A DNA stretch of 48,278 nt, taken from the NCBI RefSeq assembly GCF_030146175.1, contig NZ_JASLCE010000129.1, positions 1 through 48,278 of the forward strand. Reading direction: 5' to 3'. The stretch's first letter is position 1, and each line of letters opens with the position of its first letter. The translations under genes and the position numbers were made by a program. The notes under the pieces were generated by a model, which searched no databases, was not told the origin of the DNA, and saw nothing but the letters and a program-made list of their open reading frames with translations. This DNA is from Flavobacterium sp. (lineage in GTDB: Bacteria; Bacteroidota; Bacteroidia; Flavobacteriales; Flavobacteriaceae). Shown here in pieces: positions 1 through 7,298 of the stretch.

Positions 1-454
1 ATTTTCAAACAAAATGGTAACGATTTGGTAACGTAATTACTGTTATCATTAGGTTGTTGTTGTCACAATTTTGACTTAAACAACTAAGTTCAAAGGTAAT
101 GATAAATTAGTAATAGTGAATTATTAAGTTTCCTTTAAAAGCCTAAATTAAATTGCACATAGCTTATCCTATTAGCTTTTAAGGTTACAATAGTTTTAAA
201 GTTATTTAGTTCTTCGTTTTACTAAATGTTTATAATAAATAGTTTGAAAATATTTTTCTTTATTCCATTGTAGTAATACAGAAAAGATGTTTATTTGATA
301 ACACTATATTAACACATGTGATTTAAAACGGTTATACTTTTATGGTGTATTTACTAATCAAAATTAGTAATACACATCTTGATATTTTTCGTGTTCCTTT
401 CCAAAACTTCATTTAATTTTCTGAATTAGAAATACAATGCCTAGGCGACATTGA
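1..454. other. AT-rich intergenic region, left edge of accessory segment
   Basis: I find no convincing gene here. Frames are short and broken by stops, and the base composition is as AT-rich as the accessory genes that follow. A short tandem sequence (tggtaacg twice, near 14-40) and one imperfect inverted repeat at 345-375 are the only structures I can point to. The end of a gene lying to the left of the window cannot be excluded, but nothing shows it. Confidence 0.5.
345..375. repeat. Imperfect inverted repeat upstream of the HTH gene
   Basis: The left arm (345-358, gtgtatttactaat) and right arm (363-375, attagtaatacac) are complementary except for one unpaired base, with a 4-nt loop. No T-tract follows on either strand, so it is a poor terminator. 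It lies about 120 nt before the likely start of the HTH gene at 497, which makes an operator or a recombination-protein site possible; this is inference. Confidence 0.45.
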
Positions 455-496
455 GTGAAAACAGTAAAACATTTTATTCATCATAAAAACAGTATT

Positions 497-841
497 ATGG
501 ATATAATCACCTTTGAAAGCAAAGCCTATCATGATCTATTAGAAAAAATTGAAAAGATATTAGAGTTTGTAGAAAATCAGGCGCTATTATCTTCAAAGAA
601 TTCTGAAGATATCTGGCTTGATGGTCATGATGTATGCGAATTACTTCATATAAGTTCAAGAACCTTAATACGGTTGAGAAAAGACAAAACTATACCATAC
701 ACCCTTTTAAGAGGAAAGTGTATCTATAGATTATCAGATATAGAGAAAGAGTTTAGCACTCGTTTAATAAATAATGATGTTAATACGTTGGCTGATTTTA
801 AAAGAAACTATTTGTTATTACTTAACAAAAAAAGGAAGTAG
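497..841 (+). CDS. Excisionase/MerR-like helix-turn-helix protein
   Basis: A 114-residue protein if read from the ATG at 497. The frame extends upstream to a GTG at 455, but the ATG start gives the MDIITFESKAYHDLL beginning that I recognise from Bacteroidota HTH proteins of integrative elements. Residues about 1-30 form a charged helix. Residues about 42-90 form a winged HTH of the HTH_17/excisionase type: a DVCELLHISSRTL helix pair, a positively charged recognition helix (LIRLRKDKTIPY) and a wing with KCIYRLSDIE. The family usually acts as excisionase or as activator of transfer and mobilisation genes in conjugative or mobilisable elements. No integrase, relaxase or transfer gene is visible next to it, so it may be a leftover of an element or the edge of one continuing to the left. 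The composition is AT-rich. Family fairly sure, role inferred. Confidence 0.75.
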   Translation: MDIITFESKAYHDLLEKIEKILEFVENQALLSSKNSEDIWLDGHDVCELLHISSRTLIRLRKDKTIPYTLLRGKCIYRLSDIEKEFSTRLINNDVNTLADFKRNYLLLLNKKRK

Positions 842-1100
842 TATATGTTTATATAGTAAACTAACATTAAGCTCAAGCTTTTGTGAGACTGTCGAAACTA
901 GCAATAAAGAGCTGAATATTGAATTTATTATCAATCAATCATCTGTTATTATTTGACTATAAAGGCTCGACAGAATTCGAATCGCAAAAAATCCAAATAA
1001 TTAATTTTCAATAATTTATATTATTTCAAAAAGAAAAAGTATCCCTTAGTTAGATTGTAGGTAAAACTTACTTTTAAACATCATTAATTAATTCAAGTAC
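842..1100. other. AT-rich intergenic region containing left direct-repeat copy
   Basis: No gene seen. The tail of the HTH gene and the tail of the convergent nuclease-like gene face each other here. The region carries the left copy of the 41-nt direct repeat (951-991). No clear GC-rich hairpin with a T-tract is present, so how the two convergent genes terminate is not evident. Confidence 0.5.
951..991 (+). repeat. Left copy of imperfect direct repeat flanking the defence genes
   Basis: Aligned with 7065-7104 in the same orientation, 35 of 41 columns match (five substitutions and one single-base gap). Shared blocks are attt, taaagg, tcga, agaatt, gaat and gcaaaaaa. The copies bracket about 6.1 kb holding the nuclease-like gene, the R-M gene and its regulator. 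Direct repeats of this length at the two edges of an AT-rich block beside a tRNA gene are what an integration event would leave, but no integrase was found and the copies are not identical. Confidence 0.6.
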
Positions 1101-2321
1101 CTAAAGTATCTCTTCTTGTTCATTCGATTTATCTACAAATCTTGAAAATAGGAAAACTGATTGTCTCTCTACAAAATTATTAATCCTTTGCATGAGTAAA
1201 AAATCAAATTGATCTTTATCACCTTTTGAATAACCTATAAAGCGAATAAACTCTTTCATATCAAAAATATGGATCATCATATTTCCTTCTATCATAGCTT
1301 TTTGTAATGCGATTACAATTTCTTTCCAATCACCGAATGGAAGCAATTCGGATACTAAAATAACTCCATGAGGAACTAGCCTTTTATTAAAAAATATCTC
1401 TTCTCCTAATTGATCATATACAGAAACTTCTTCAGCAATGCTTTTTGAAGCTCCCACCAACTGTTTGATTGCTTTATTGACTTGTTTCTGCAGGCCTAAG
1501 GTCTTTCTTTCCATTGTCCTTTCGGTCTCCAGGTTAATCACACCTAAAGCCTTAGCTTCAATTAAGAAGATGCCATATTCAGAAAAAGTTAAAATATCCG
1601 TTAATTCCCTAGTAGTATTCTTATTGGGTATCCTTGCTCCTTTATATGTGTCCTTACCAAATAATGAGGTCATTGCTATAAAAACTTCGTCTTCCAGAGT
1701 ATTGCCCTCATCTTTGTCATCAATTAAAAGCTCAACATGATGGTTATCCGTATAAATAAAATTCTTTATTACGCTGATATCCGAAATACGGCTATTGATC
1801 ACTAGCATATTTAATCGCTTAACCTCTGATATATCCTTAAAATCATGACCAAGGCTAAACTGAAAATTGTCCAATGACTTACTAACCTCATCATTAAATG
1901 CCCCAACATATAAATTTTTGGGATTACCTAATAAAAATAGTACAGATTGCTTCCCCGGTTCATCGAACGTCAGTTTTCCAAATACTTGGCACGTATTTAA
2001 TTCATTGTAAAATTGTATCTGAACGTTATCCAAATACATGATTTTTGCTATGGACAAATGTTCAAACAAAAACCTCTGGGCACAGATAATCTCCTGATAA
2101 TTTATAGAATCATCATAAATTCTGATTCCAATATGAAAAAAATTAGGTTTTTGATAGGTGTCTTTGCAAAATAGAAACTCAACTTTACAGCCTTTAATTA
2201 TTGCCTTAATCGATGGAGAAGGCACTTTTACCATCACTTTAGAACCAAAATCATCACTGATGTACCAAATCGCAGCAGTTTCATGTCTTAATTCATTTGA
2301 TATTCTTTTAGCATCTTCCAC
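1101..2321 (-). CDS. Uncharacterised PD-(D/E)xK nuclease-like protein
   Basis: A 406-residue protein with a GTG start at 2321; an in-frame TAA lies directly upstream, so it cannot begin earlier. The next in-frame Met is residue 30. Residues 1 to about 200 look rich in beta strands and match no family I know. Residues about 205-295 carry a PD-(D/E)xK nuclease signature: an acidic helix (E212 in LEDEVF), D242 (ELTDIL), then E255 and K257 (LIEAKA), followed by a Gln-rich helix (LGLQKQVNKAIKQL). The arrangement resembles NERD and restriction-type nucleases. It lies downstream of, and on the same strand as, the R-M operon but 357 nt away, so it probably has its own promoter. No transmembrane segment or signal peptide is seen. 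A role in defence is inferred from neighbourhood only; DNA repair or element maintenance are alternatives. Confidence 0.7.
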   Translation of the reverse strand: MEDAKRISNELRHETAAIWYISDDFGSKVMVKVPSPSIKAIIKGCKVEFLFCKDTYQKPNFFHIGIRIYDDSINYQEIICAQRFLFEHLSIAKIMYLDNVQIQFYNELNTCQVFGKLTFDEPGKQSVLFLLGNPKNLYVGAFNDEVSKSLDNFQFSLGHDFKDISEVKRLNMLVINSRISDISVIKNFIYTDNHHVELLIDDKDEGNTLEDEVFIAMTSLFGKDTYKGARIPNKNTTRELTDILTFSEYGIFLIEAKALGVINLETERTMERKTLGLQKQVNKAIKQLVGASKSIAEEVSVYDQLGEEIFFNKRLVPHGVILVSELLPFGDWKEIVIALQKAMIEGNMMIHIFDMKEFIRFIGYSKGDKDQFDFLLMQRINNFVERQSVFLFSRFVDKSNEQEEIL

Positions 2322-2678
2322 TTAATGAAAATAAAGATTTTAAATAAATCGCCTACGATGAAATAGTCATTGCAAAAACTAATCATTCAATTCTTTTGAA
2401 AAATTTGCAAGATTAATCTATCGAAAGTCCACAATAATAACTTTTGTATTATTTTATTAGTATGAGCCTATTAATTTCTGCACCCTAAATACATAATCTT
2501 TATATTATCTGAATATTTCGGCAAAGTCTGATCAGTAAATCCCAATTTAACCTGACAGTTTGAAGCAAAATACACTGCAAAATTTCTTACATCAAAAAAC
2601 TACCTAGAATGATAGCCTTTACGTACATTTAATTTGACCGTCGTATGGCTAAAAAGTGCCCCTTAAAATCCCCTATCC
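2322..2678. other. Intergenic region between nuclease-like and R-M genes
   Basis: 357 nt without a supportable gene. I see no strong hairpin terminator after the R-M gene and no full Bacteroidota promoter for the nuclease gene. Base composition is mixed, with a few less AT-rich stretches around 2630-2680. It could hold remnants of an older insertion, but nothing recognisable remains. Confidence 0.4.
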
Positions 2679-5600
2679 TCAATTCAAATACTTCCTAAGA
2701 ATCAACTCTTTCTTTTTAGGAATTAAATCAATTTCATTTTCTAAATCTGTTAATTTCTTTTCAGTTTTTTCTATATCTAATACAATTTTTTCTTGTTCCG
2801 ATAAAGAAATCTTAGGGATCTCAAATGAAGAATACTGCTGAGCATTAATATTTGGCTGGGCCGCTCCTCTCCTCATATCTAAAACCCAATTATTATAATT
2901 ATCTCCTTTCAGGATAAAATTTAAAAAATCTGAGTTTAATTTTTCCTTCTTAGCATTAAATTTAATTAAGTAACCTGCATATAATGCCTTGCCATATTCT
3001 TTTTTATACAGAAATGTCTTTCCTGCCGTTGCCCCAGAACGAGCAAATAAAAAATCCCCTTCCTCCAAAATATATTTTTCTTCAACTTTTTCAGCTGTTT
3101 TCCAATCATTATTTAGCGAACCATTATCATTAATATCGGTAATCCTAATATATCGGTAATCAATCAATGGATTTCCACTAATTGCTTTTTCATTTGCTCC
3201 ATATACTGGGACTTCACAGAAATGCCCTAATTTCTGAAGCTTATTATTTTCATATAATAAATTTGCTCTATTAATGATCTCTTGTTTTAAAACAGCAATC
3301 TCATTTTTAATTTGGCTTTCTTTTTTTTCTAAAATCTCAATTTCAGAAACAATTTTTTTCTGAATATCTTTAGATGGTACTGGTATTTTAATTTTTGCCA
3401 GATCATCTCCATAAACGTGAGGTTGAGCCTGACCTCTTTGCAATTTATAAACCTCCTGTTGCATTGATTTTAAAAAATCAAAAATCAACTTAGTCGTAAT
3501 TATATTTTCATCTTTAGACTCAATTGTGTTACAATCAGAAGCAAAAATAGGTGTATCAAAATAATTCAAAAAACCAGCATAGGCACCTGATGCACTTACC
3601 GTTATTACATTACCACTCCTATTAGAATCATTATGATAATATGCTGGGCTTTGCCCGCCAGCAATTACAGGAATATCTCCTTTTATAGCTTTAGATGCTG
3701 TAATTGTTTTTCCTTTTTTAATTACGGCTATTTCATCTAAAAATTCCAACTTAGCTGTCTTCCATATTTCTTCAAATTTTACTTTTTTTTTAATTGAGAG
3801 GGAAATATTTTTTTCAAAATCTACACGATCAAAAGTAAACATATCAACCAAATTATGATAGCTAATATTCTTTTGTAAGTCCTTAGGTAAATCTAAGTCA
3901 AATTCACCTTTAAAGGCTTTATAAATATAAGTACTTGCCTTATTTGGGTTATCAAACAAATCAGGATCATAAAGATGCGTGCAATCATCTATAGTTTTTT
4001 CTCTTTGTATTGCGTGAATCCCTTCACTTCCCCTACGATTGCTAAACTCATAACCTAAAAAGCGTTTTTCTTCGTTCTTTTCTCCTGTTTTTACTAAAAC
4101 AATTTTTTGAGGATATGCAATAACAAAATACAGTAATTTATCTTGTTCCAAAGCCAAAATACTATTCCATTTATCATATTCATTTTTAGCCTTGATCTTA
4201 CTCCTATATTCTTGGTAAATTTCATGTTTTTCAATTACTGCGTTAGGTTGCTTTTGCAACAACGTAACATAGTCTTCTAGGCTTATATTATTCCAAACGT
4301 GAGAAATATATTTTTGAATTGGTTTTTCTATTCCGTTTATTGTCACGTCTTGAAAATTTACAAAAAACTTTTTTATAGCTTCTTCTATATTGAAAGAATC
4401 TGCATTATTTCTACGTCTTAAAAACAAAGTAACAGTATTTGTTCCTGTCGCCATAAAAGTACCTGAACCTAATTCAGTAATTCCTAGAATATCAAAATAC
4501 TTTAATAATATCTCACGGGTTTGTGTATAAATTCCAGTATTACTCAAAATACTACTTGGTAGAATAATCCCTGCAACACCTCCATCTTTTAAGAGTTGTT
4601 TTGTCCGTTCAATAAATAAACATTCAATTTCACTACTTTGATCAGTTAATCTTGGATACAAATCAAAAGCTCTTTTAGCTTTTTCTTCAGTCACCATAGA
4701 ACCTTTAAAAGCAGACACCGAATAAGGAGGGTTTGAAATAATAACGTCAAACTGTTTATTATCTTGTGGATATGTCTTATCTGTCTCCTTTAGCAAGTCT
4801 TTAAATTCTGTAGAAGTAGCGAAATCACCTAAACCGTCTCCATGTATTACTTTTGCCAAACCATCTCCATGCAAATAACAACTTACCTTTGCAGTTTTCA
4901 CCAAACGATAATCTTTTTCAATTCCATACACATAGGTTTCAGCCCAATCAAACTGGTCTTCCTTCCATTTCTTAATAGATTTTTTAGTAGTAGGATTATA
5001 TTTATTTTCATCTAAATTATCAATAAATTTTTGAACCACCTCCATTGATTCAGTTATAAAATGACCACTTCCCGCCGCATAATCAATTATAGCTGGCAAT
5101 AAGTCATTTTTATTTCCTTGTTCAATTTTTTGCTCTGTAATTTCTTGAAAGGGCAAACTTTTTATAATAAATCTAGCTATTGGAACTGGTGTGAAAAATT
5201 GTCCTGATTCTTGCTTTAACCCCGTAGTTAGTAATAATTCGAAAAAATCACTTAAAAATTGCTGACGATAATTATAACGTATTTGATATACTTGAAGTAA
5301 TTCAACAACTTCTTTTACAACCTTGGCATTCTCTTCAAAAGAAGCATCATCATAAACTTCTTTTATAGCAAACTCGTTATTTTTTTTAAGCCGGATTTCA
5401 GTTAAAATCTCTTTAAATTTATCTTTGTATTGGTCTTCGACTTGTAGAAACTGCTTATCAAATTCACTATCACTAACATCAGTAACTTTTTTTTCCAAAA
5501 GCTCCAACATTCCCCTATTATAAAGATCTGTCAGCCTCTTTTGAAAAGACACGTGATTATCTTCTCCCTCCAACCATTGAAAATGTAATTGTTCATCTTC

Positions 5601-6398
5601 ATTTCTATTTTCATCAACAATTTTACAAAGGAAAAGTGTAAATATTTTATTAAAAGCATTTGGTTTATCAGACACTACATTGTGTCTTAAAATCTCTAAG
5701 AACCGATTAAATATAAAACTACTATCTTCTTGTCTTAATACTTTCAAATCATTTTTTGTAAGCGCCTTACTTTGAAACTCGTAAACAGACACCCAATTTT
5801 CAAAAACGCCATTAGATTTAGGTAACTTATTCCAGCGCTCATAAAAATCCTTTACATTTCCAGCTTGTCTATAATCCTCTTCGATTTTAATAATTTCATT
5901 TCTATACTTAGTTCCCGAACTATCTAAATCAGAAGCATACAGCATCAAAATCTCTGCATTTTTATCTTGTTGAAAATAAGTAAAAAGTTGCCCTCCGTTT
6001 TTTTCTAAGTTTTTCAACTCTTTATCAAATTCCGTTCCCCAAGTTTTACATTCAATCATTAAATAAGCCGAATTATCATCACGGCTTACCAACACATCTA
6101 AACGTCCGCTTGTCCCATGTCCCGTTTTCCAAGTTTTTTCTAATGCGATATTTTGAGGTTGGTACCCTTTTTCAAGTAACCTATCAACACACTCTAACAC
6201 AACCCAATTTTCAGCTTGTGAAAAATTTTGAGTGGTTTTACTCTCTCCTTTTATTTTATCTCCAAAATTTATTACTTCTTTTTCAAAATCAATCTCTACA
6301 GCATAACCATTAGATTTTGAATACTTTTTTTGAAAAATTCCAGATGTATTTACTTTAGGCGTAAATCCTAATCTTTGTATGAGTTGCTTATGTTTCAT
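2679..6398 (-). CDS. Single-chain restriction-modification enzyme (R-M-S fusion, type IIB/IIG-like)
   Basis: A 1239-residue protein joining three activities. Residues about 60-150 carry a PD-(D/E)xK nuclease (D101 in SGRLDVLV, E116 and K118 in MIECKTW). Residues about 380-680 are an N6-adenine methyltransferase of the HsdM type: GQFFTP at 399, SAM motif I DYAAGSGHF at 439-447, catalytic NPPY at 556-559. Residues about 880-1239 are an HsdS-like specificity module with two target-recognition domains (about 880-1010 and 1055-1195), each ending in the GxxQPx/GAAQPN type of signature (RGQAQPHV, RRGAAQPNI), separated by a helical spacer (1010-1050) and followed by a C-terminal helix. There is no helicase/translocase, so this is not type I HsdR. 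The length and order match AloI-like type IIB enzymes, which methylate a bipartite asymmetric site and cut on both sides of it. The start lies 4 nt after the XRE gene. Base composition is clearly more AT-rich than the core genes. Confidence 0.88.
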   Translation of the reverse strand: MKHKQLIQRLGFTPKVNTSGIFQKKYSKSNGYAVEIDFEKEVINFGDKIKGESKTTQNFSQAENWVVLECVDRLLEKGYQPQNIALEKTWKTGHGTSGRLDVLVSRDDNSAYLMIECKTWGTEFDKELKNLEKNGGQLFTYFQQDKNAEILMLYASDLDSSGTKYRNEIIKIEEDYRQAGNVKDFYERWNKLPKSNGVFENWVSVYEFQSKALTKNDLKVLRQEDSSFIFNRFLEILRHNVVSDKPNAFNKIFTLFLCKIVDENRNEDEQLHFQWLEGEDNHVSFQKRLTDLYNRGMLELLEKKVTDVSDSEFDKQFLQVEDQYKDKFKEILTEIRLKKNNEFAIKEVYDDASFEENAKVVKEVVELLQVYQIRYNYRQQFLSDFFELLLTTGLKQESGQFFTPVPIARFIIKSLPFQEITEQKIEQGNKNDLLPAIIDYAAGSGHFITESMEVVQKFIDNLDENKYNPTTKKSIKKWKEDQFDWAETYVYGIEKDYRLVKTAKVSCYLHGDGLAKVIHGDGLGDFATSTEFKDLLKETDKTYPQDNKQFDVIISNPPYSVSAFKGSMVTEEKAKRAFDLYPRLTDQSSEIECLFIERTKQLLKDGGVAGIILPSSILSNTGIYTQTREILLKYFDILGITELGSGTFMATGTNTVTLFLRRRNNADSFNIEEAIKKFFVNFQDVTINGIEKPIQKYISHVWNNISLEDYVTLLQKQPNAVIEKHEIYQEYRSKIKAKNEYDKWNSILALEQDKLLYFVIAYPQKIVLVKTGEKNEEKRFLGYEFSNRRGSEGIHAIQREKTIDDCTHLYDPDLFDNPNKASTYIYKAFKGEFDLDLPKDLQKNISYHNLVDMFTFDRVDFEKNISLSIKKKVKFEEIWKTAKLEFLDEIAVIKKGKTITASKAIKGDIPVIAGGQSPAYYHNDSNRSGNVITVSASGAYAGFLNYFDTPIFASDCNTIESKDENIITTKLIFDFLKSMQQEVYKLQRGQAQPHVYGDDLAKIKIPVPSKDIQKKIVSEIEILEKKESQIKNEIAVLKQEIINRANLLYENNKLQKLGHFCEVPVYGANEKAISGNPLIDYRYIRITDINDNGSLNNDWKTAEKVEEKYILEEGDFLFARSGATAGKTFLYKKEYGKALYAGYLIKFNAKKEKLNSDFLNFILKGDNYNNWVLDMRRGAAQPNINAQQYSSFEIPKISLSEQEKIVLDIEKTEKKLTDLENEIDLIPKKKELILRKYLN

Positions 6399-6402
6399 AA
6401 TA

Positions 6403-6726
6403 TTAGAATTTAAGTTTTCCTTGTTTACTATTGATCTCTCTGAAATACTTTGTTTGTGTTTCAGCAGCTACAAAAACTTTATCAGAACAATTATATTGGA
6501 ATGCTTCTTTTGCAAATTTATCAGCAAAATAAAGGTCTTTAACTATATCATAGTTCATCCCAAAAAGTTCTGACAGTAATTTTATCTTGTCTAAAGCAAG
6601 TGATTTCTTGTCATTTTCTATACGACTAACAAGAGGAGTATTAACCTTGATTAGAGCACCAAACTCCGTTTGACTCCAGCCTTTCTTCTCTCTTTCTGTT
6701 TTTATAAATTTGCCAAAACTTGCCAT
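6403..6726 (-). CDS. XRE-family regulator of the R-M operon (controller-like)
   Basis: A 107-residue protein with an N-terminal Cro/C1 helix-turn-helix at residues about 5-65 (recognisable as EREKKGWSQTEFGALI...PLVSRIENDKK...LDKIKLLSELFG). The C-terminal 40 residues are a short extension of unknown role. It is the first gene of a two-gene operon: its stop is 4 nt from the start of the R-M gene. Small XRE proteins in this position are usually controller (C) proteins that delay nuclease expression while the methylase protects the new host. Here nuclease and methylase are one chain, so it would set the total level of the enzyme rather than the ratio of the two activities. An inverted repeat at 6741-6768, just before its start, is the likely operator. 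Confidence 0.82.
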   Translation of the reverse strand: MASFGKFIKTEREKKGWSQTEFGALIKVNTPLVSRIENDKKSLALDKIKLLSELFGMNYDIVKDLYFADKFAKEAFQYNCSDKVFVAAETQTKYFREINSKQGKLKF

Positions 6727-6740
6727 TTTATTGTTTTATC

Positions 6741-6768
6741 TAAAATCATTTTACAAAAAATGATTTTA
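6741..6768 (-). promoter_or_regulatory. Perfect 12-bp inverted repeat, likely XRE operator
   Basis: Arms taaaatcatttt (6741-6752) and aaaatgatttta (6757-6768) are fully complementary around a 4-nt spacer. The site lies 14 nt upstream of the XRE start codon and just downstream of the -7 element at 6780-6787, so a bound dimer would block transcription. Autoregulation by the XRE protein is inferred. Confidence 0.65.
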
Positions 6769-6779
6769 CCTAATTTAAG

Positions 6780-6810
6780 CAAATTTATAACATCGATGTC
6801 GTATAAGCAA
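6780..6810 (-). promoter_or_regulatory. Promoter of the XRE / R-M operon
   Basis: Read on the minus strand: TTG (6810-6808), a 20-nt spacer, then TAAATTTG (6787-6780), fitting the Bacteroidota housekeeping consensus. The spacer contains a perfect 10-bp palindrome acatcgatgt (6790-6799), which may be a second regulator site. Confidence 0.6.
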
Positions 6811-7064
6811 TTTTTTTGAAATATTAACTTAAAATAATCCTTTAAGAGTTACATCATAACGGTATTTGCCATATAACTGGATATACCAACTTAGCATGTT
6901 GCTAATATACCCTATATTCAGAATATCATAGTTAGTTTTTAAAGACTTATCTTTTAGACTATTTATTTCACAAACTTATTTATGTATTAATAACTAAATT
7001 GAAATTTTACAAAAGCAATAAAACGCAGAGTTTTTAATTATTTATCAGTCAATAAATTGTCAAT
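6811..7064. other. AT-rich intergenic region between R-M promoter and right repeat
   Basis: About 250 nt (421 nt from the XRE start to the tRNA gene in total) without a gene that I can support. The sequence is AT-rich like the rest of the left arm. I see neither an integrase fragment nor an RNA gene. Confidence 0.45.
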
Positions 7065-7104
7065 ATTTGGCTGTAAAGGTTCGAGAGAATTTGAATGCAA
7101 AAAA
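7065..7104 (+). repeat. Right copy of imperfect direct repeat, next to tRNA-Ser
   Basis: This is the partner of 951-991 (35 of 41 aligned columns identical). Its A-run forms the T-tract of the tRNA-Ser terminator on the minus strand, so the repeat directly abuts the tRNA transcription unit. The left copy also ends in an A-run but lacks the terminator hairpin. Confidence 0.6.
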
Positions 7105-7136
7105 ACACGCTGCAAATCATTGATTTACAGCGTGTT
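7098..7136 (-). terminator. Rho-independent terminator of tRNA-Ser
   Basis: Stem aacacgctg/cagcgtgtt (7104-7112 with 7128-7136), extended inward by aaatca/tgattt, and followed on the minus strand by a run of seven T (7105-7099). Confidence 0.85.
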
Positions 7137-7147
7137 ACATTAAAAAG

Positions 7148-7235
7148 CAGAGAGGAAGGGATTCGAACCCTCGATACTCTTTTGGAGTATACACACTTTC
7201 CAGGCGTGCGCCTTCGACCACTCGGCCACCTCTCT
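7148..7235 (-). tRNA. tRNA-Ser (anticodon GGA)
   Basis: Read on the minus strand, this folds as a class II tRNA of 88 nt: acceptor stem agagagg/cctctct, a D-arm beginning with tggccgagtggt, anticodon stem cacgc/gtgtg with loop ctGGAaa, a long variable arm (tactccaaaagagta) and a T-arm gggttcgaatccc. The discriminator is G, as expected for serine. No CCA is encoded. The anticodon GGA reads UCC and UCU. The gene sits at the edge of the AT-rich left arm, a common place for integration. Confidence 0.95.
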
Positions 7236-7298
7236 AAATTTTCAGACTGCGAATTAACGACTTTTATTTTGTTTTTTCAATGCTTTTCTGAAAAATTT

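Noticed and set aside
455..496. GTG start 14 codons upstream of the HTH gene ATG
   Set aside because: The ATG at 497 gives the known family N-terminus; the extra residues are unlike the family.
774..956. Open frame of 60 codons overlapping the HTH gene
   Set aside because: It overlaps the HTH gene in another frame and its peptide shows no domain; AT-rich DNA gives such frames by chance.
975..983. Sequence attcgaatc resembling a tRNA T-loop inside the left repeat
   Set aside because: No acceptor, anticodon or T-stem pairing could be found around it, so it is not a tRNA fragment that I can support; the repeat itself is reported.
2679..6398. Reading the R-M gene as a type I HsdR or as a BREX methylase
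   Set aside because: There is no helicase/translocase region, which excludes HsdR, and the N-terminal nuclease plus two C-terminal TRDs exclude a plain BREX PglX assignment.
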